Part shown: in pieces, positions 26,933-35,757 of the stretch | Position numbering within the stretch: position 1 is the stretch's first letter | Layout: each line of letters starts with the position of its first letter | Source: Leptospira wolbachii serovar Codice str. CDC | Lineage (GTDB): Bacteria; Spirochaetota; Leptospiria; Leptospirales; Leptospiraceae | Assembly: GCF_000332515.2 (NCBI RefSeq) | Contig: NZ_AOGZ02000001.1 | Span: 253,976-317,975, forward strand | Length of the DNA stretch: 64,000 nucleotides | Direction of reading: 5' to 3' | The notes under the pieces: model-generated | The model's input: the letters and a program-made list of their open reading frames with translations, nothing else | What the model was told of the DNA's origin: nothing | Databases searched by the model: none | Position numbers and translations under genes: made by a program

Positions 26933-27700
26933 TCACTCTTTAATCAAATAGATATGAATCGTCGATTGTGAATCACCGGCCACTTCTTTTGTACTTCCAG
27001 TGACTTCCCGATCAGAAATAAAAGTTCGAATCCGATTCTCATCGATTGCTTCTTTGCTTAAAACCTGTTTTATCTCATCAAAACGACGTTTCACAAGACG
27101 AACTTGATAAGCCAAATCGCCGGTAGTTTGTGATTTTCCGACTAATACAACTTTATAAGGTTCCTCAGACTTTAAAATATCCCGAGATAGAGCTACGAGT
27201 TTTGCCTTAGAGTCATCTGTAATTTTATAATCATCTGGAACAAACATTACCATTTGTATCGGTGTTGTTTGACCTTCCGGCCTCCAATAAGATAACTTTA
27301 ATGGAGAGGTATCCGAGCTTGGTTCTTTTTTTATGGAATCCAAAACAACCGATTTCGGACAATAAACTTTGACTTCGGTAGAAGAATTAAATGATAATAA
27401 AAAACCCAAAGCTGTCACAACTATATCCCATGGTTTTGCATAGGATTTAGATTCTAAAACAAATAAGTCAGCTTGATTGGTTGTAGAACTAGAACCTAAA
27501 ATATGTGAATAAATGGGTAACAAAAAAAGTACGCGATACGTGCGTTCTTCAGAAGTCATCTCACAACCATTTGGTGGATTGATGGGGAGATGACGTTTTT
27601 TTTCCAAAGGAATGCCGAGGGACGAACAAGATGTCGCCAAGAAACCCATAAGGAGGAATAGAAAGATACCTTGTTTACAATTTTCTTTTTGAATGACCAT
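26933..27700 (-). CDS. Lipoprotein with an OmpA-like C-terminal region
   Basis: A 255-residue protein with a signal and lipobox (LLMGFLATSC, Cys at about residue 25). The N-terminal half includes a hydrophobic segment (DIVVTALGFLLSF). The C-terminal part (KVVLVGKSQTTGDLAYQVRLVKRRFDEIKQVL) resembles the helix arrangement of OmpA-type peptidoglycan-binding domains, without the full motif. Its role is unknown. It is separated from the next lipoprotein gene on the same strand by 56 bases. Confidence 0.65.
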   Translation of the reverse strand: MVIQKENCKQGIFLFLLMGFLATSCSSLGIPLEKKRHLPINPPNGCEMTSEERTYRVLFLLPIYSHILGSSSTTNQADLFVLESKSYAKPWDIVVTALGFLLSFNSSTEVKVYCPKSVVLDSIKKEPSSDTSPLKLSYWRPEGQTTPIQMVMFVPDDYKITDDSKAKLVALSRDILKSEEPYKVVLVGKSQTTGDLAYQVRLVKRRFDEIKQVLSKEAIDENRIRTFISDREVTGSTKEVAGDSQSTIHIYLIKE

Positions 27701-27756
27701 AACGATTATGTATTAATAATTATTTTGGTTCCAATAAGGAAACTGTTTTCTAATCC

Positions 27757-28959
27757 TCACTCTTTACTAATTCCAAATTTTGGCAAAAAATAACCGATAT
27801 GCCTACCAGCGGCCGGATTCGGCTGGTTAGGTCCAGGAGTCGGGAGTGTCCAGGAGTCCAAATACTTTCCGTTTGTTGTTATAAAATCGGCATTTAAATA
27901 GTAATTTTGAAACTCATTTTCTTTGTGATCAAATTTGATGAAGTCAATCGGAGAAAACTTAGCAGAGGTTAATCCAGGTTCGGTTTGGTATACAAAGTTG
28001 TTCGTTGCATACATATCTAATATCAGAGTCTCTCGATTTCCATCAGGCAGATCTAAAACAATAAGTCCATCCTCACTGTATCGATCCATTGTGTATTCAT
28101 CGTCTAGGTATTCAAAATCCAAACGATCCGTAAAAGGGGCAGTTAACAGACCCCAAAAGGGATTATTTATAGGGTCAGCTAGTTCTGCCGCTTCTGTTCC
28201 CGCATTTCTGTGAATGCGAGGGAAATAGGTAGCATTGTCTTTTAAACTTAAGTAACCAGTCGTAGCGGAAATAAAGTAGTTAATTGAATTCACTTTTTCA
28301 ATGCTATTATCAAAGGGATATGCATTCAAAACACTTCGCCTTCCGTGTTGCGAATCCGCCTTCCCGGTTTCGGATTCATACCACATTGCATAAGAAATGT
28401 ATTTATTATGCAGATTTGCTAATTTGGCTTCATCTAACTCACATTTTATGGCGCCAATCTTGAGTCCTATCCGATCATACTTTTTGTCTTTCCAGGCAAA
28501 AGGATTTACGTTACCCGATCCGCTGATTCCGTAAAAAGACTTTCCAGAATCCAGGGGATAACTCACTTTCATACGTCCCCCGTTTTGGTTATCAATCCAT
28601 TCTCCGTCATAAACAACAGCGGAAGCATTGGTAATTCGTTCCTTACCCGGTGTGACAGTTCCTTTTTCCCAGACAAAAATAGAATAAATATTCAATCGGG
28701 CTTTTTTACATCCCACCGAATGATTCAATTTTCCATCATTGAGAAATCGAACTGGCAGAGAATTACTCCCGCCAGCCCGAATATTTTTTACTGATGATTG
28801 CGAGTTGGTAGACTCTACAATCCGAAAGACTATGTTTTTCTGAGAGAGTAGAAGCAAACCAAAAAACAATTCATCCGAGAGATCATTTTTTTTTGTTTGG
28901 CCACAAGAGGCCGCAACAAAAGAAAGTAAGGATACTAGTAAAGTGGCTTTCACTCGCAT
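27757..28959 (-). CDS. Lipoprotein of unknown function
   Basis: A protein of about 400 residues with signal LLVSLLSFVAASC ending in a lipobox. The ATG at 28959 is preferred because GGAG lies eight bases upstream and it avoids overlap with the preceding gene; a frame extends to 28977. No enzymatic motif is seen. The coupled location five bases after the Ig-like protein gene suggests a joint operon and perhaps a surface complex. Confidence 0.7.
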   Translation of the reverse strand: MRVKATLLVSLLSFVAASCGQTKKNDLSDELFFGLLLLSQKNIVFRIVESTNSQSSVKNIRAGGSNSLPVRFLNDGKLNHSVGCKKARLNIYSIFVWEKGTVTPGKERITNASAVVYDGEWIDNQNGGRMKVSYPLDSGKSFYGISGSGNVNPFAWKDKKYDRIGLKIGAIKCELDEAKLANLHNKYISYAMWYESETGKADSQHGRRSVLNAYPFDNSIEKVNSINYFISATTGYLSLKDNATYFPRIHRNAGTEAAELADPINNPFWGLLTAPFTDRLDFEYLDDEYTMDRYSEDGLIVLDLPDGNRETLILDMYATNNFVYQTEPGLTSAKFSPIDFIKFDHKENEFQNYYLNADFITTNGKYLDSWTLPTPGPNQPNPAAGRHIGYFLPKFGISKE

Positions 28960-28964
28960 GAATT

Positions 28965-31556
28965 TTACTCCACACACTCATCAGAAATCGGATTCAACAA
29001 TTTTTGATTTGTGCGAATCGTCAAGTTGTCATAGAAAAGAAACTCTTGGTTATCAACATCGAAGAATTTCCCTCTGACAAACCAAGGATCAGAAATCTCC
29101 AACTGATAAACTGCATTCGGAGAGTAATCACAGCGCGTAATGTTCAATGGCCCACCGTAATTTGGACAGTAATAACTAGTTGAGGTCATAATTTTCCCAT
29201 CTTGGACAAGAGCATTCGACCATTGTGAGTCAAATACACCTTTTTTAATATTGGCATTGTATTTGTAGACAGCAGCCTTCCTGTTTAATGAACCTTTGTC
29301 GAATTGTAATCGAATGTCTTTATTGGTGTAGGTCATAGCAACATCTGGAACTGTGCAATACACGGGAACGGAGTCAAAGACAGAGATTTGAGCAGGAATT
29401 AATATACATAAATATCCATAGGGAATGACGGCCGAGAGATTCAGACAAGTTCGGAAATCAGGATTCTCAATTCTGCGTTCCACTGTTCTCCAGCTACAAA
29501 TAGCGTTAGTTTGGCGGTCATACTTAAAAAGTTCAGGAATTTTTAAATTGAGTCTTAGATAAGCAGGTGGATTGGAATTTACATTCTCAAAGTCCATCAA
29601 TCTTGAAAAATTAAGATTCAACTTTGCATTATTCGGACAATTGACAAGATTCACGTTATTGATTTTTGGTAAAGAAGGTGTCAACCTGTCTGCGGTAGTA
29701 AAGAAACGAGAAACAGCAGTAGAAACCGATGCAATGCCATCAATGTTGCGAATTCCAGAAGGCACAGTATACTCGTATTCTTTATCACTCAATACTTGAT
29801 CCGGATTCAAATGGTAAATTGCTTCACCAATCACTGGGTCATAAGAAGTTAAGATAACGTATTGTAATCCTCCATCGGAAAGATTTTCCAAGCGAAGTGG
29901 ATTGAATTCGAGAGAGTTCCGATCCATAACATCATTAAACTTAATTTTGATATTGATTCCACTGAAGTAAAAAACATCTCTTTCTTGGTCTGGAGACACA
30001 GAAGTTACTTGTGGCGGAGTTACATCCGTTGTTCTAAATAGATGGACTTTTCCGGTGGTCATAGCATTTCCGAAGCTATCTTGGATTCCCGGAAGAATCT
30101 CTAATTCGTATTCTGTTTTCTCAATGAGTGAATTTGAAGGGATATTTACGTTTACTCGACGATTGGCATCATCGTAAACAACCGAATTAATAGCAACGAG
30201 TGTCCCCGATTGTTTGGCTCTTAAAACAAATTTGTTTTGGGTGCTGGATCCATTCAAAGCTTCGCTAAAGTCTACACGAAAGCTGGTGATTGTAGGATCT
30301 ACTCTTTCGCCTTCAGGAAGGATCAAACGAACAAAAGGTGCTTCCGTGTCTTGTGTGATCAGAAAGTATTGTTTTGATAACACAGCTAAAAAATTTCCTG
30401 ATGTATCTTTTGCTTCCGCAGAGGAAACCAAAAGGTAAGCGGCATCACTTCGCAATGGTTTTGATGGATTGAAAGAAAAATTTGCTGTTTTTTGATCCGC
30501 ACTAAGTGAAGAAAAGATAATTTCCGGATCGCCCAATCCAACTAAGCCAAATCCTTTAATCGTAGCTGGATCCATAGGTTCACTAAAATGAATTTTGAAT
30601 TCTGTGATGTTTGGATTTACATCCTGTCCCTCTGGTTCAATCGAAGTGACTCTAGGTGAAATTGTGTCCACTGTATGGAATGACGTGACCAATCGGTATC
30701 CATTTTCTAAGTTTCCAATTTCATCAGTAACACCGTTTACGTACAACGCATAGTTGGCATCAGAGTCGAGAGTGAATTCGTTTTTATAAGTGACAATCTT
30801 TCGATCCAAGGATACTGACACAAATTTCAAAGGAGCATAAAGATTCTGATCTCTAGATACAAATCCTGAATGAATGACCGTTAGTTCGTTTACGGGTTCA
30901 TTGAAAGTAACTGTAAAAAGATTACCTGGTTGTAGAGGGAGGAGGTTTGTATTCGGAGTTCCTGATACTATCTGAGGCCCCACCGTATCATTGTTATTTG
31001 TAGGGTCATAGGGAAAAGAATCAATAATATTGGCAGCTCCATCCTGATCAAAATCATCAAAAGGAAAAGAAAGTCGAAGCGGATCCGTTCCAGGAGCATA
31101 TTCTGCTTTAACAATATTTAAAAATGGAAGGAATGTTCTTGAAAATAAGGAATAAAATCGATTTCGATTGCTGAGTTGATTGATATCGTCCAAATAATTA
31201 CGAAATTGAACAGCCGCCATACGAATGGAAGCCGAATCAGTGATGATTCTTGCAACAATCATTTCGATGTTTACATGTAAGGCTGCGTAAATAGAAAAAT
31301 GATTCAACTCGGTGGTGAGTTTTCCTGCAATTGCATCAACACTCGTTTTTTGTTGTTCCCACTCTTTGTTTGCTGGATTGAAATAATAAATTTGAGTGAG
31401 TTCGTTTTGGATTTGTGACTGGACGGACTTTGGATCATACTTAGTTGTCAGAGTGACTGGTTTTGCAAAACTAGTGCCTTCTGGTTCTAATACAAGTTTT
31501 GAAGCAACGGGAGTCATTCCAGGAACATCTGTTCCCTTCATCTCTTCTACTCGCAT
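28965..31556 (-). CDS. Ig-like repeat protein, C-terminal part of a frameshifted lipoprotein gene
   Basis: The uninterrupted part encodes 863 residues. It contains a ZU5-like start (KLVLEPEGTSFAKPVTLTTKYDP) and several tandem Ig-like (SbsA/BIG type) domains marked by repeats such as PRVTSIEPEGQDVNPNITEFKIHFSEPMDPATI and TEAPFVRLILPEGERVDPTITSFRVDFSEAL. The open frame continues upstream of the ATG at 31556 and encodes GNGSVSKTIGKNGGTIEN, then meets the lipobox-bearing frame at an A8/T8 tract. The intact product would be a surface lipoprotein of about 960 residues. As written, this part would need frameshifting or internal initiation. Confidence 0.75.
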   Translation of the reverse strand: MRVEEMKGTDVPGMTPVASKLVLEPEGTSFAKPVTLTTKYDPKSVQSQIQNELTQIYYFNPANKEWEQQKTSVDAIAGKLTTELNHFSIYAALHVNIEMIVARIITDSASIRMAAVQFRNYLDDINQLSNRNRFYSLFSRTFLPFLNIVKAEYAPGTDPLRLSFPFDDFDQDGAANIIDSFPYDPTNNNDTVGPQIVSGTPNTNLLPLQPGNLFTVTFNEPVNELTVIHSGFVSRDQNLYAPLKFVSVSLDRKIVTYKNEFTLDSDANYALYVNGVTDEIGNLENGYRLVTSFHTVDTISPRVTSIEPEGQDVNPNITEFKIHFSEPMDPATIKGFGLVGLGDPEIIFSSLSADQKTANFSFNPSKPLRSDAAYLLVSSAEAKDTSGNFLAVLSKQYFLITQDTEAPFVRLILPEGERVDPTITSFRVDFSEALNGSSTQNKFVLRAKQSGTLVAINSVVYDDANRRVNVNIPSNSLIEKTEYELEILPGIQDSFGNAMTTGKVHLFRTTDVTPPQVTSVSPDQERDVFYFSGINIKIKFNDVMDRNSLEFNPLRLENLSDGGLQYVILTSYDPVIGEAIYHLNPDQVLSDKEYEYTVPSGIRNIDGIASVSTAVSRFFTTADRLTPSLPKINNVNLVNCPNNAKLNLNFSRLMDFENVNSNPPAYLRLNLKIPELFKYDRQTNAICSWRTVERRIENPDFRTCLNLSAVIPYGYLCILIPAQISVFDSVPVYCTVPDVAMTYTNKDIRLQFDKGSLNRKAAVYKYNANIKKGVFDSQWSNALVQDGKIMTSTSYYCPNYGGPLNITRCDYSPNAVYQLEISDPWFVRGKFFDVDNQEFLFYDNLTIRTNQKLLNPISDECVE

Positions 31557-31597
31557 AGTAATGACTACGTCTTGAGATAAAGCATCTTTAGGGATAT

Positions 31598-31846
31598 TTA
31601 ACGAAAAAGCTTGGTTCTCAATTGTACCACCATTTTTACCGATGGTTTTCGAAACAGATCCGTTCCCTGAAAAAAAACAGAGGCCATCAAGAATTGGTTT
31701 CTCAACTGCAAAGCATCTTGGGCTTTATTTGACTGGAAAAGACTGAAATTTCCATCTCCGTCCATAAACGCAGCGCAGGATGAAAATACTATGGTTGTCG
31801 CGATTAGAGTAAAGCTAACGCATACCCTCTTAAAGAAATGTTCCAT
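31598..31846 (-). CDS. N-terminal piece of the Ig-like lipoprotein gene
   Basis: An 82-residue frame starting at 31846 (GGAG six bases upstream) with signal and lipobox VSFTLIATTIVFSSC. It reads LFQSNKAQDALQLRNQFLMASVFF and then goes out of frame at a run of eight T (minus strand); it ends 72 bases later at 31598. Adding one T to the run joins it exactly to the downstream Ig-like frame (VFFSGNGSV). It is therefore probably the 5' part of the gene at 28965-31556 rather than an independent gene. Confidence 0.65.
   Translation of the reverse strand: MEHFFKRVCVSFTLIATTIVFSSCAAFMDGDGNFSLFQSNKAQDALQLRNQFLMASVFFQGTDLFRKPSVKMVVQLRTKLFR
31670..31677. repeat. A8/T8 homopolymer at the frameshift
   Basis: Eight consecutive A on the plus strand (T on the coding strand) lie at the point where the two frames of the Ig-like lipoprotein gene meet. 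A length of nine would restore one continuous frame. This is either a slipped-strand phase switch, a fixed frameshift, or an assembly error. Confidence 0.6.
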
Positions 31847-31958
31847 TTTCGACTCCGAAGTTTTAGCATATAATTTTTGTAACAGGTGCAATGTGGTTTT
31901 GTGGAAAATAAAAAGCAATGCGAAAACGATTTAGAGAATTAAATTTTTATAAAATACC

Positions 31959-31976
31959 GTTCAAAACGTTTTGAAC
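31959..31976. promoter_or_regulatory. Perfect 18-bp palindrome
   Basis: GTTCAAAACGTTTTGAAC is perfectly self-complementary. It lies in the 358-base gap between the lipoprotein gene (ATG at 31846, minus strand) and the DUF2306 gene, about 113 bases upstream of the lipoprotein ATG. An operator for that gene is likely but unproven. Confidence 0.5.
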
Positions 31977-32018
31977 TAGATTCAAAAACAATTTCAACGT
32001 TACAAGAAAACAAGAACA

Positions 32019-32195
32019 TTGGTCAATGAGTTACTACTCATCGATATCTTAGGGAAATCGGAAAAGAGTCTGTCGGATTTTTCGTTTATCGCTTGTTATG
32101 TGGCAAAAGAAAATAATAACTTCCTTCGGGTTTTCACACAGGCAAGGTCTACTGCCGATAAGTTTTTTGCCACTCGGGTCAAAGGATTTTATTAG
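32019..32195 (+). pseudogene. Short frame without ATG, possible gene remnant
   Basis: The plus strand is open from about 31980 to the TAG at 32193-32195 and encodes protein-like sequence (LVNELLLIDILGKSEK, ENNNFLRVFTQARST). Only a TTG (32019) is available as a start, without a ribosome site. It is too short to assign. It may be the 3' relic of a gene whose front part was lost. Confidence 0.25.
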
Positions 32196-32204
32196 TCCGA
32201 TCGT

Positions 32205-32834
32205 TTACTTTCGATCTTTACGAATGATCCATTCTGCAAATAGAAAATTGATGAACCAACCAGCACCCATCATTAAATCTCTGGGAATTCCCGAAGGATC
32301 TCCTCCTACCAAAATAAACCAAGGCAAATGGGTAAATACTTGTGTTCCTGCACCCATTCCAATCGCATAACCACGGATCATCCAATGGCTATGTAGGGAG
32401 ATTTTCTTTTTGAGAACAAAAAAGAAACCTGCAATTATACATAACGTCATCCAGATCCCAACCACTAGACGAATTCCAAATAACCAATCCCCATCAGTCG
32501 GAACTCTGGGATATACAAGAGTGAGCCATAAACCAGAAAGTGCAGAGGTAAGTCCCAGACAAACAAGGAACCTTCCCGACATTCGATGCCAAACTATGTG
32601 TTTCTTTCGAAACCCCGGAGCAAACTGAAAAGCGCCTAAAATACTAAAGAAAACAACGGCAATGATATGGATGATTACGGGAATTGGATCATTAAAAAAT
32701 CGTTGGTTTTCCACTGTATAAACATCACCTTTCATTATTTGCAGGAAACGAATGACACCGGCAATGCTTGGGACCAAACTTAAGAAAAGAAGAGAGCCGA
32801 TAATCCAAAAATCTTTTTTTGTATTTGTTACCAT
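32205..32834 (-). CDS. DUF2306 membrane protein
   Basis: A 209-residue protein with six predicted membrane helices. The histidines in the pattern WHRMSGR, HSHWMIRGYAIGMGAGTQVF and IHIIAVVFF match the DUF2306 family, for which haem- or quinone-related roles have been proposed but not established. It stands alone with no clear partner. The upstream region to the small gene at 33171 is AT-rich. Confidence 0.75.
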   Translation of the reverse strand: MVTNTKKDFWIIGSLLFLSLVPSIAGVIRFLQIMKGDVYTVENQRFFNDPIPVIIHIIAVVFFSILGAFQFAPGFRKKHIVWHRMSGRFLVCLGLTSALSGLWLTLVYPRVPTDGDWLFGIRLVVGIWMTLCIIAGFFFVLKKKISLHSHWMIRGYAIGMGAGTQVFTHLPWFILVGGDPSGIPRDLMMGAGWFINFLFAEWIIRKDRK

Positions 32835-32976
32835 AGGAATCTACAGCTCATTGCATAAAAAAATAAAGATTCGGCAATTAAAAAAGGATATTACTAAACA
32901 GTTTTTCTTGAATTTTACAGTTTAGCACCGATAAGGTGATATATGGAAACTTTTTTTATGTCATTTTTCAATACTA

Positions 32977-33171
32977 TCAGCGATGTGATTTAAGAATCAT
33001 CAGCATCATTCGAATATTAATCCATAAAAATCTTACTAATTGCCAAGGTAAAAAAGTACGAAAAAATTTCGTTTTTGTATTAGGAACTGCGACAAAATCG
33101 CCTTGTTGGTAAGAAGAATTTAATTCTTCTTTTTCTAATAATACTAACTCTATTGATTCATTTCTGTTCAT
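32977..33171 (-). CDS. Small protein downstream of sqr
   Basis: A 64-residue protein beginning twelve bases after the sulfide:quinone oxidoreductase stop. GAAAGGAG precedes its ATG by four bases, so it is probably translated. The C-terminal half is hydrophobic and basic (FLPWQLVRFLWINIRMMLMIL), suggesting membrane association. No family is recognised. The operon position suggests an accessory role for the oxidoreductase. Confidence 0.6.
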   Translation of the reverse strand: MNRNESIELVLLEKEELNSSYQQGDFVAVPNTKTKFFRTFLPWQLVRFLWINIRMMLMILKSHR

Positions 33172-33183
33172 ACATTACTCCTT

Positions 33184-34641
33184 TCATTCTGGAATCAACC
33201 ACCAACCTAGTTTACATTTTGCTTTATACATAAACATATAGTGCAAAACCATCTTAATCCAATGGCCGGCAAGTCCAATCTCGCCAGTAGTATAAGTAAG
33301 AGACCTTCCCCATTTCGGATACTGTTTGAAGTCAGGGACAATCGGATAGACTGTCATAGAGACCGCAGTTCCAGAAAAGACACCATTACCCGCAGAAGCG
33401 ATACAAGCAGCGCCCATTTCCGCCATAGAAGCCCGATGTTTTAGTTCGTTGGTTTTTGTTTTTATTTGGTGTGCAATATTTTGGGCCACAACTTTCCCCA
33501 TGATGGCAGAAGGCATCCCTGTTCTCGGCGGAGTTGGAGAAATTTGGATTCCTTCACTGTTTTTCATCACTTTAGAAATGGGATGTGGGGGAGCAAAAGC
33601 AATTCCTACTCCAAAGAGATTGGAATAAAATGGTGACTGGTAAGTACTTGGCCAATCTTTTGCATCCCATTTTTCATACACTTTCGCTTCATAGTTTGCG
33701 TCAACCTTCATCATTCCATTGGCAGCAAACAATGTTGAGGTGATATCCTCCCCATTGTTTGCATAGGCCTTTAAACCCACTCCACTAAAAGGGGGGATTA
33801 ACATAGAAAAATCATAACTTACAAACCCATTTTCACCATCAAGTGTTGTATAATGGATTTTATCTTTTTCAATTTTTGTTATATGAGCCCGAGTTTTCCA
33901 TTGAATTCCTCTTTCGGTGAACAAGGATTCTGCGAATATTTTGCTACTTGTGACGTAACCACCTTGTTCTAAATGCATTCCCCCCATCCCAAAGTCACCT
34001 AACTCATATTCATTGGAAATCCAAAGAATTTTCGCCTGGTCCCTTACACCTGCTTTTCTCAATTCGTGATCCACATTAAAAAGATATTCAAAGGCGGCAC
34101 CTTGACAGGTACACATTCCGTGTCCCGTTCCAAATACAAATTTGAACGATTCTCCCCTTTTCATTCTTTGAATTAGAATCTGTAATTTCTCATTTGCTTC
34201 TTCTGCGTGTAAATAGGTACAAACAGAAACGGTATTTCCTTCCTCGGGACCAAGGCCAGGTGTTGCAGAGAAATTAAGCTTAGGCCCCGTGGCATTAATA
34301 CAATAGTCATAAGTGATGCGACCCGTTTTGCCTTTTGATTCTGGGGCCGTAGATTCATATTCGACAAACGCATCTTTAGATCCCTCTTTCCCCTCTGGAT
34401 ATAAAGAAGTAACTTTGGCTTGGATGAATTGAATTCTCATTTTATCGTAAATCGGTTTTAAACCAAAGGTTACTTCCTTTGGGACCATCGCACCAACACC
34501 TACCCAAATATTCGATGGAATCCAATTCCAGTTTGCATTCGGAGAAATGACGACCACCTCATGTTTTTTGCCCAAGTATTTTTTTAGTAAAGTCGCCGCT
34601 GTATGTCCCGATATCCCCGCACCCAAAATCACTGTTCTCAT
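33184..34641 (-). CDS. sqr: Sulfide:quinone oxidoreductase-like flavoprotein
   Basis: A 485-residue FAD-dependent disulfide oxidoreductase. The N-terminal dinucleotide-binding motif is VILGAGISGHTAA, followed by VVISPNANWNWIPSN, typical of SQR. A cysteine pair lies in HGMCTCQGAAFEY near residue 165, and ATGPKLNF and IPPFSGVG are the other FAD and quinone region blocks. The C-terminus is amphipathic (MVLHYMFMYKAKCKLGWW), as for membrane attachment. It would oxidise sulfide and pass electrons to quinone. A small basic protein follows in the same operon. The exact SQR class cannot be settled without alignment. Confidence 0.82.
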   Translation of the reverse strand: MRTVILGAGISGHTAATLLKKYLGKKHEVVVISPNANWNWIPSNIWVGVGAMVPKEVTFGLKPIYDKMRIQFIQAKVTSLYPEGKEGSKDAFVEYESTAPESKGKTGRITYDYCINATGPKLNFSATPGLGPEEGNTVSVCTYLHAEEANEKLQILIQRMKRGESFKFVFGTGHGMCTCQGAAFEYLFNVDHELRKAGVRDQAKILWISNEYELGDFGMGGMHLEQGGYVTSSKIFAESLFTERGIQWKTRAHITKIEKDKIHYTTLDGENGFVSYDFSMLIPPFSGVGLKAYANNGEDITSTLFAANGMMKVDANYEAKVYEKWDAKDWPSTYQSPFYSNLFGVGIAFAPPHPISKVMKNSEGIQISPTPPRTGMPSAIMGKVVAQNIAHQIKTKTNELKHRASMAEMGAACIASAGNGVFSGTAVSMTVYPIVPDFKQYPKWGRSLTYTTGEIGLAGHWIKMVLHYMFMYKAKCKLGWWLIPE

Positions 34642-34652
34642 ACTTTTATACC

Positions 34653-34670
34653 TATACCCCTATATGTATA
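34653..34670. promoter_or_regulatory. Pseudo-palindrome upstream of sqr
   Basis: TATACCCCTATATGTATA has 5-bp arms TATAC/GTATA, twelve bases upstream of the sqr ATG. The ATACCCCTATA core resembles sites of CsoR/CstR-type repressors, which in some bacteria sense persulfide and control sulfide oxidation. The match is visual only. Confidence 0.35.
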
Positions 34671-34889
34671 TTGATAAAAATAAAAAGCAACTCAAACTTT
34701 GTTAGATTCATAAACTTCTTATTTTTTTACTGAACGTAGTTTAGATAAATTGGGAAAAAATTTGAGCACAAAACCGAAAACGGTAATTTAAAAATAGAAT
34801 CATTCTAATGATAAACCAACAAACCATTGTTACCAATCAAAATGCGAAACTTGTTATCAATTGGAGTGCTCGATGTATTGGGGAGAAAA

Positions 34890-35222
34890 CTAACGATTGC
34901 TAAGAAACGAAATAATTACAAATGTTAAGTAGGCAAAACCGGCTATTTCATAAATCAACCTAGCAGTTTTGGGAATGGACAGACTTCCCGTTTTCGCAAA
35001 CTGAATCCATATAAAAACGTTTGCAGCAGAAATCAAAATCCAAACAAAAGAATGTCCATACCGAATGAGAAAATATATAAATCCTACTTCATCTTTTGAT
35101 TCTCCTTCAGGCCAACAAAAATACCATAGAATAGAAAATGACAAGGCTATGAGGAAGCAGATAAAAAATCCTAAATGGATCCAAAAGTTTTTTATTGGCA
35201 AATAGATTCCCTCCAAAAACAA
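34890..35222 (-). CDS. Small integral membrane protein
   Basis: A 110-residue protein with three predicted membrane helices (FWIHLGFFICFLIALSFSIL, HSFVWILISAANVFIWI, IYEIAGFAYLTFVIISFL). No signature motif is seen. It lies downstream of a small soluble-protein gene on the same strand, separated by 38 bases. The function is unknown. The 248 bases between it and sqr contain only the pseudo-palindrome. Confidence 0.6.
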   Translation of the reverse strand: MFLEGIYLPIKNFWIHLGFFICFLIALSFSILWYFCWPEGESKDEVGFIYFLIRYGHSFVWILISAANVFIWIQFAKTGSLSIPKTARLIYEIAGFAYLTFVIISFLSNR

Positions 35223-35260
35223 AAAAAATAAAAATCTTTATACTTTGAATTGTTTACTTT

Positions 35261-35494
35261 CTACTCCAACCTACGCTTAACCTCATCCACTATCTCCTCA
35301 TAGACATTGGAACCTAACTGGTATTCGATTTCAGTTTTACCTTTCCCAAATAAAAATTCTTCAAATGTCCAATCGGAACGATTGGGATCTTTCCCAGAAT
35401 CAAACCAATCTTTGAATATGACATGGTTCCCCTCTAATAGAACTTCGACTAGGTGGTATGGTTCAGAATTTTGCCAATATCGATTTTCTATCAT
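35261..35494 (-). CDS. Small hypothetical protein
   Basis: A 77-residue soluble, acidic protein (DWFDSGKDPNRSDWTFEEFLFGKG, EEIVDEVKRRLE). No domain is recognised. Codon use looks coding. It sits between the membrane protein gene and a further short minus-strand frame, perhaps as one transcript. Confidence 0.5.
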   Translation of the reverse strand: MIENRYWQNSEPYHLVEVLLEGNHVIFKDWFDSGKDPNRSDWTFEEFLFGKGKTEIEYQLGSNVYEEIVDEVKRRLE

Positions 35495-35542
35495 AATAAA
35501 ATTGCGACCTTTAACAAAGACTACAATATAAGGAATGGGCTT

Positions 35543-35707
35543 TCAACTTTTTTCATAGAATTTAACACATATAAATATGCGATCTATTAGCTCTTTACAA
35601 ATCTCTTTCGGATTTTGTGCACTCATCCAATTCCGATAATCCCATTGATCCATCCATTCAGTAACAAAATAAAAAAATGATAACAATATACTAGAATTAC
35701 CTTGCAA
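35543..35707 (-). CDS. Possible short protein or gene remnant
   Basis: A 54-codon frame from a TTG at 35707 to the TGA at 35543, or 36 codons from an ATG at 35653. It encodes WMDQWDYRNWMSAQNPKEIC and a hydrophobic segment at its front. No clear ribosome site is present for either start. The amino-acid composition looks protein-like, so it may be a short gene or the 3' part of a lost one. Confidence 0.3.
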   Translation of the reverse strand: MQGNSSILLSFFYFVTEWMDQWDYRNWMSAQNPKEICKELIDRIFICVKFYEKS

Positions 35708-35757
35708 TTTTCGTCTCTAAAAAATATGAATCAGATCAACAAGAAGGATAAAATCGC

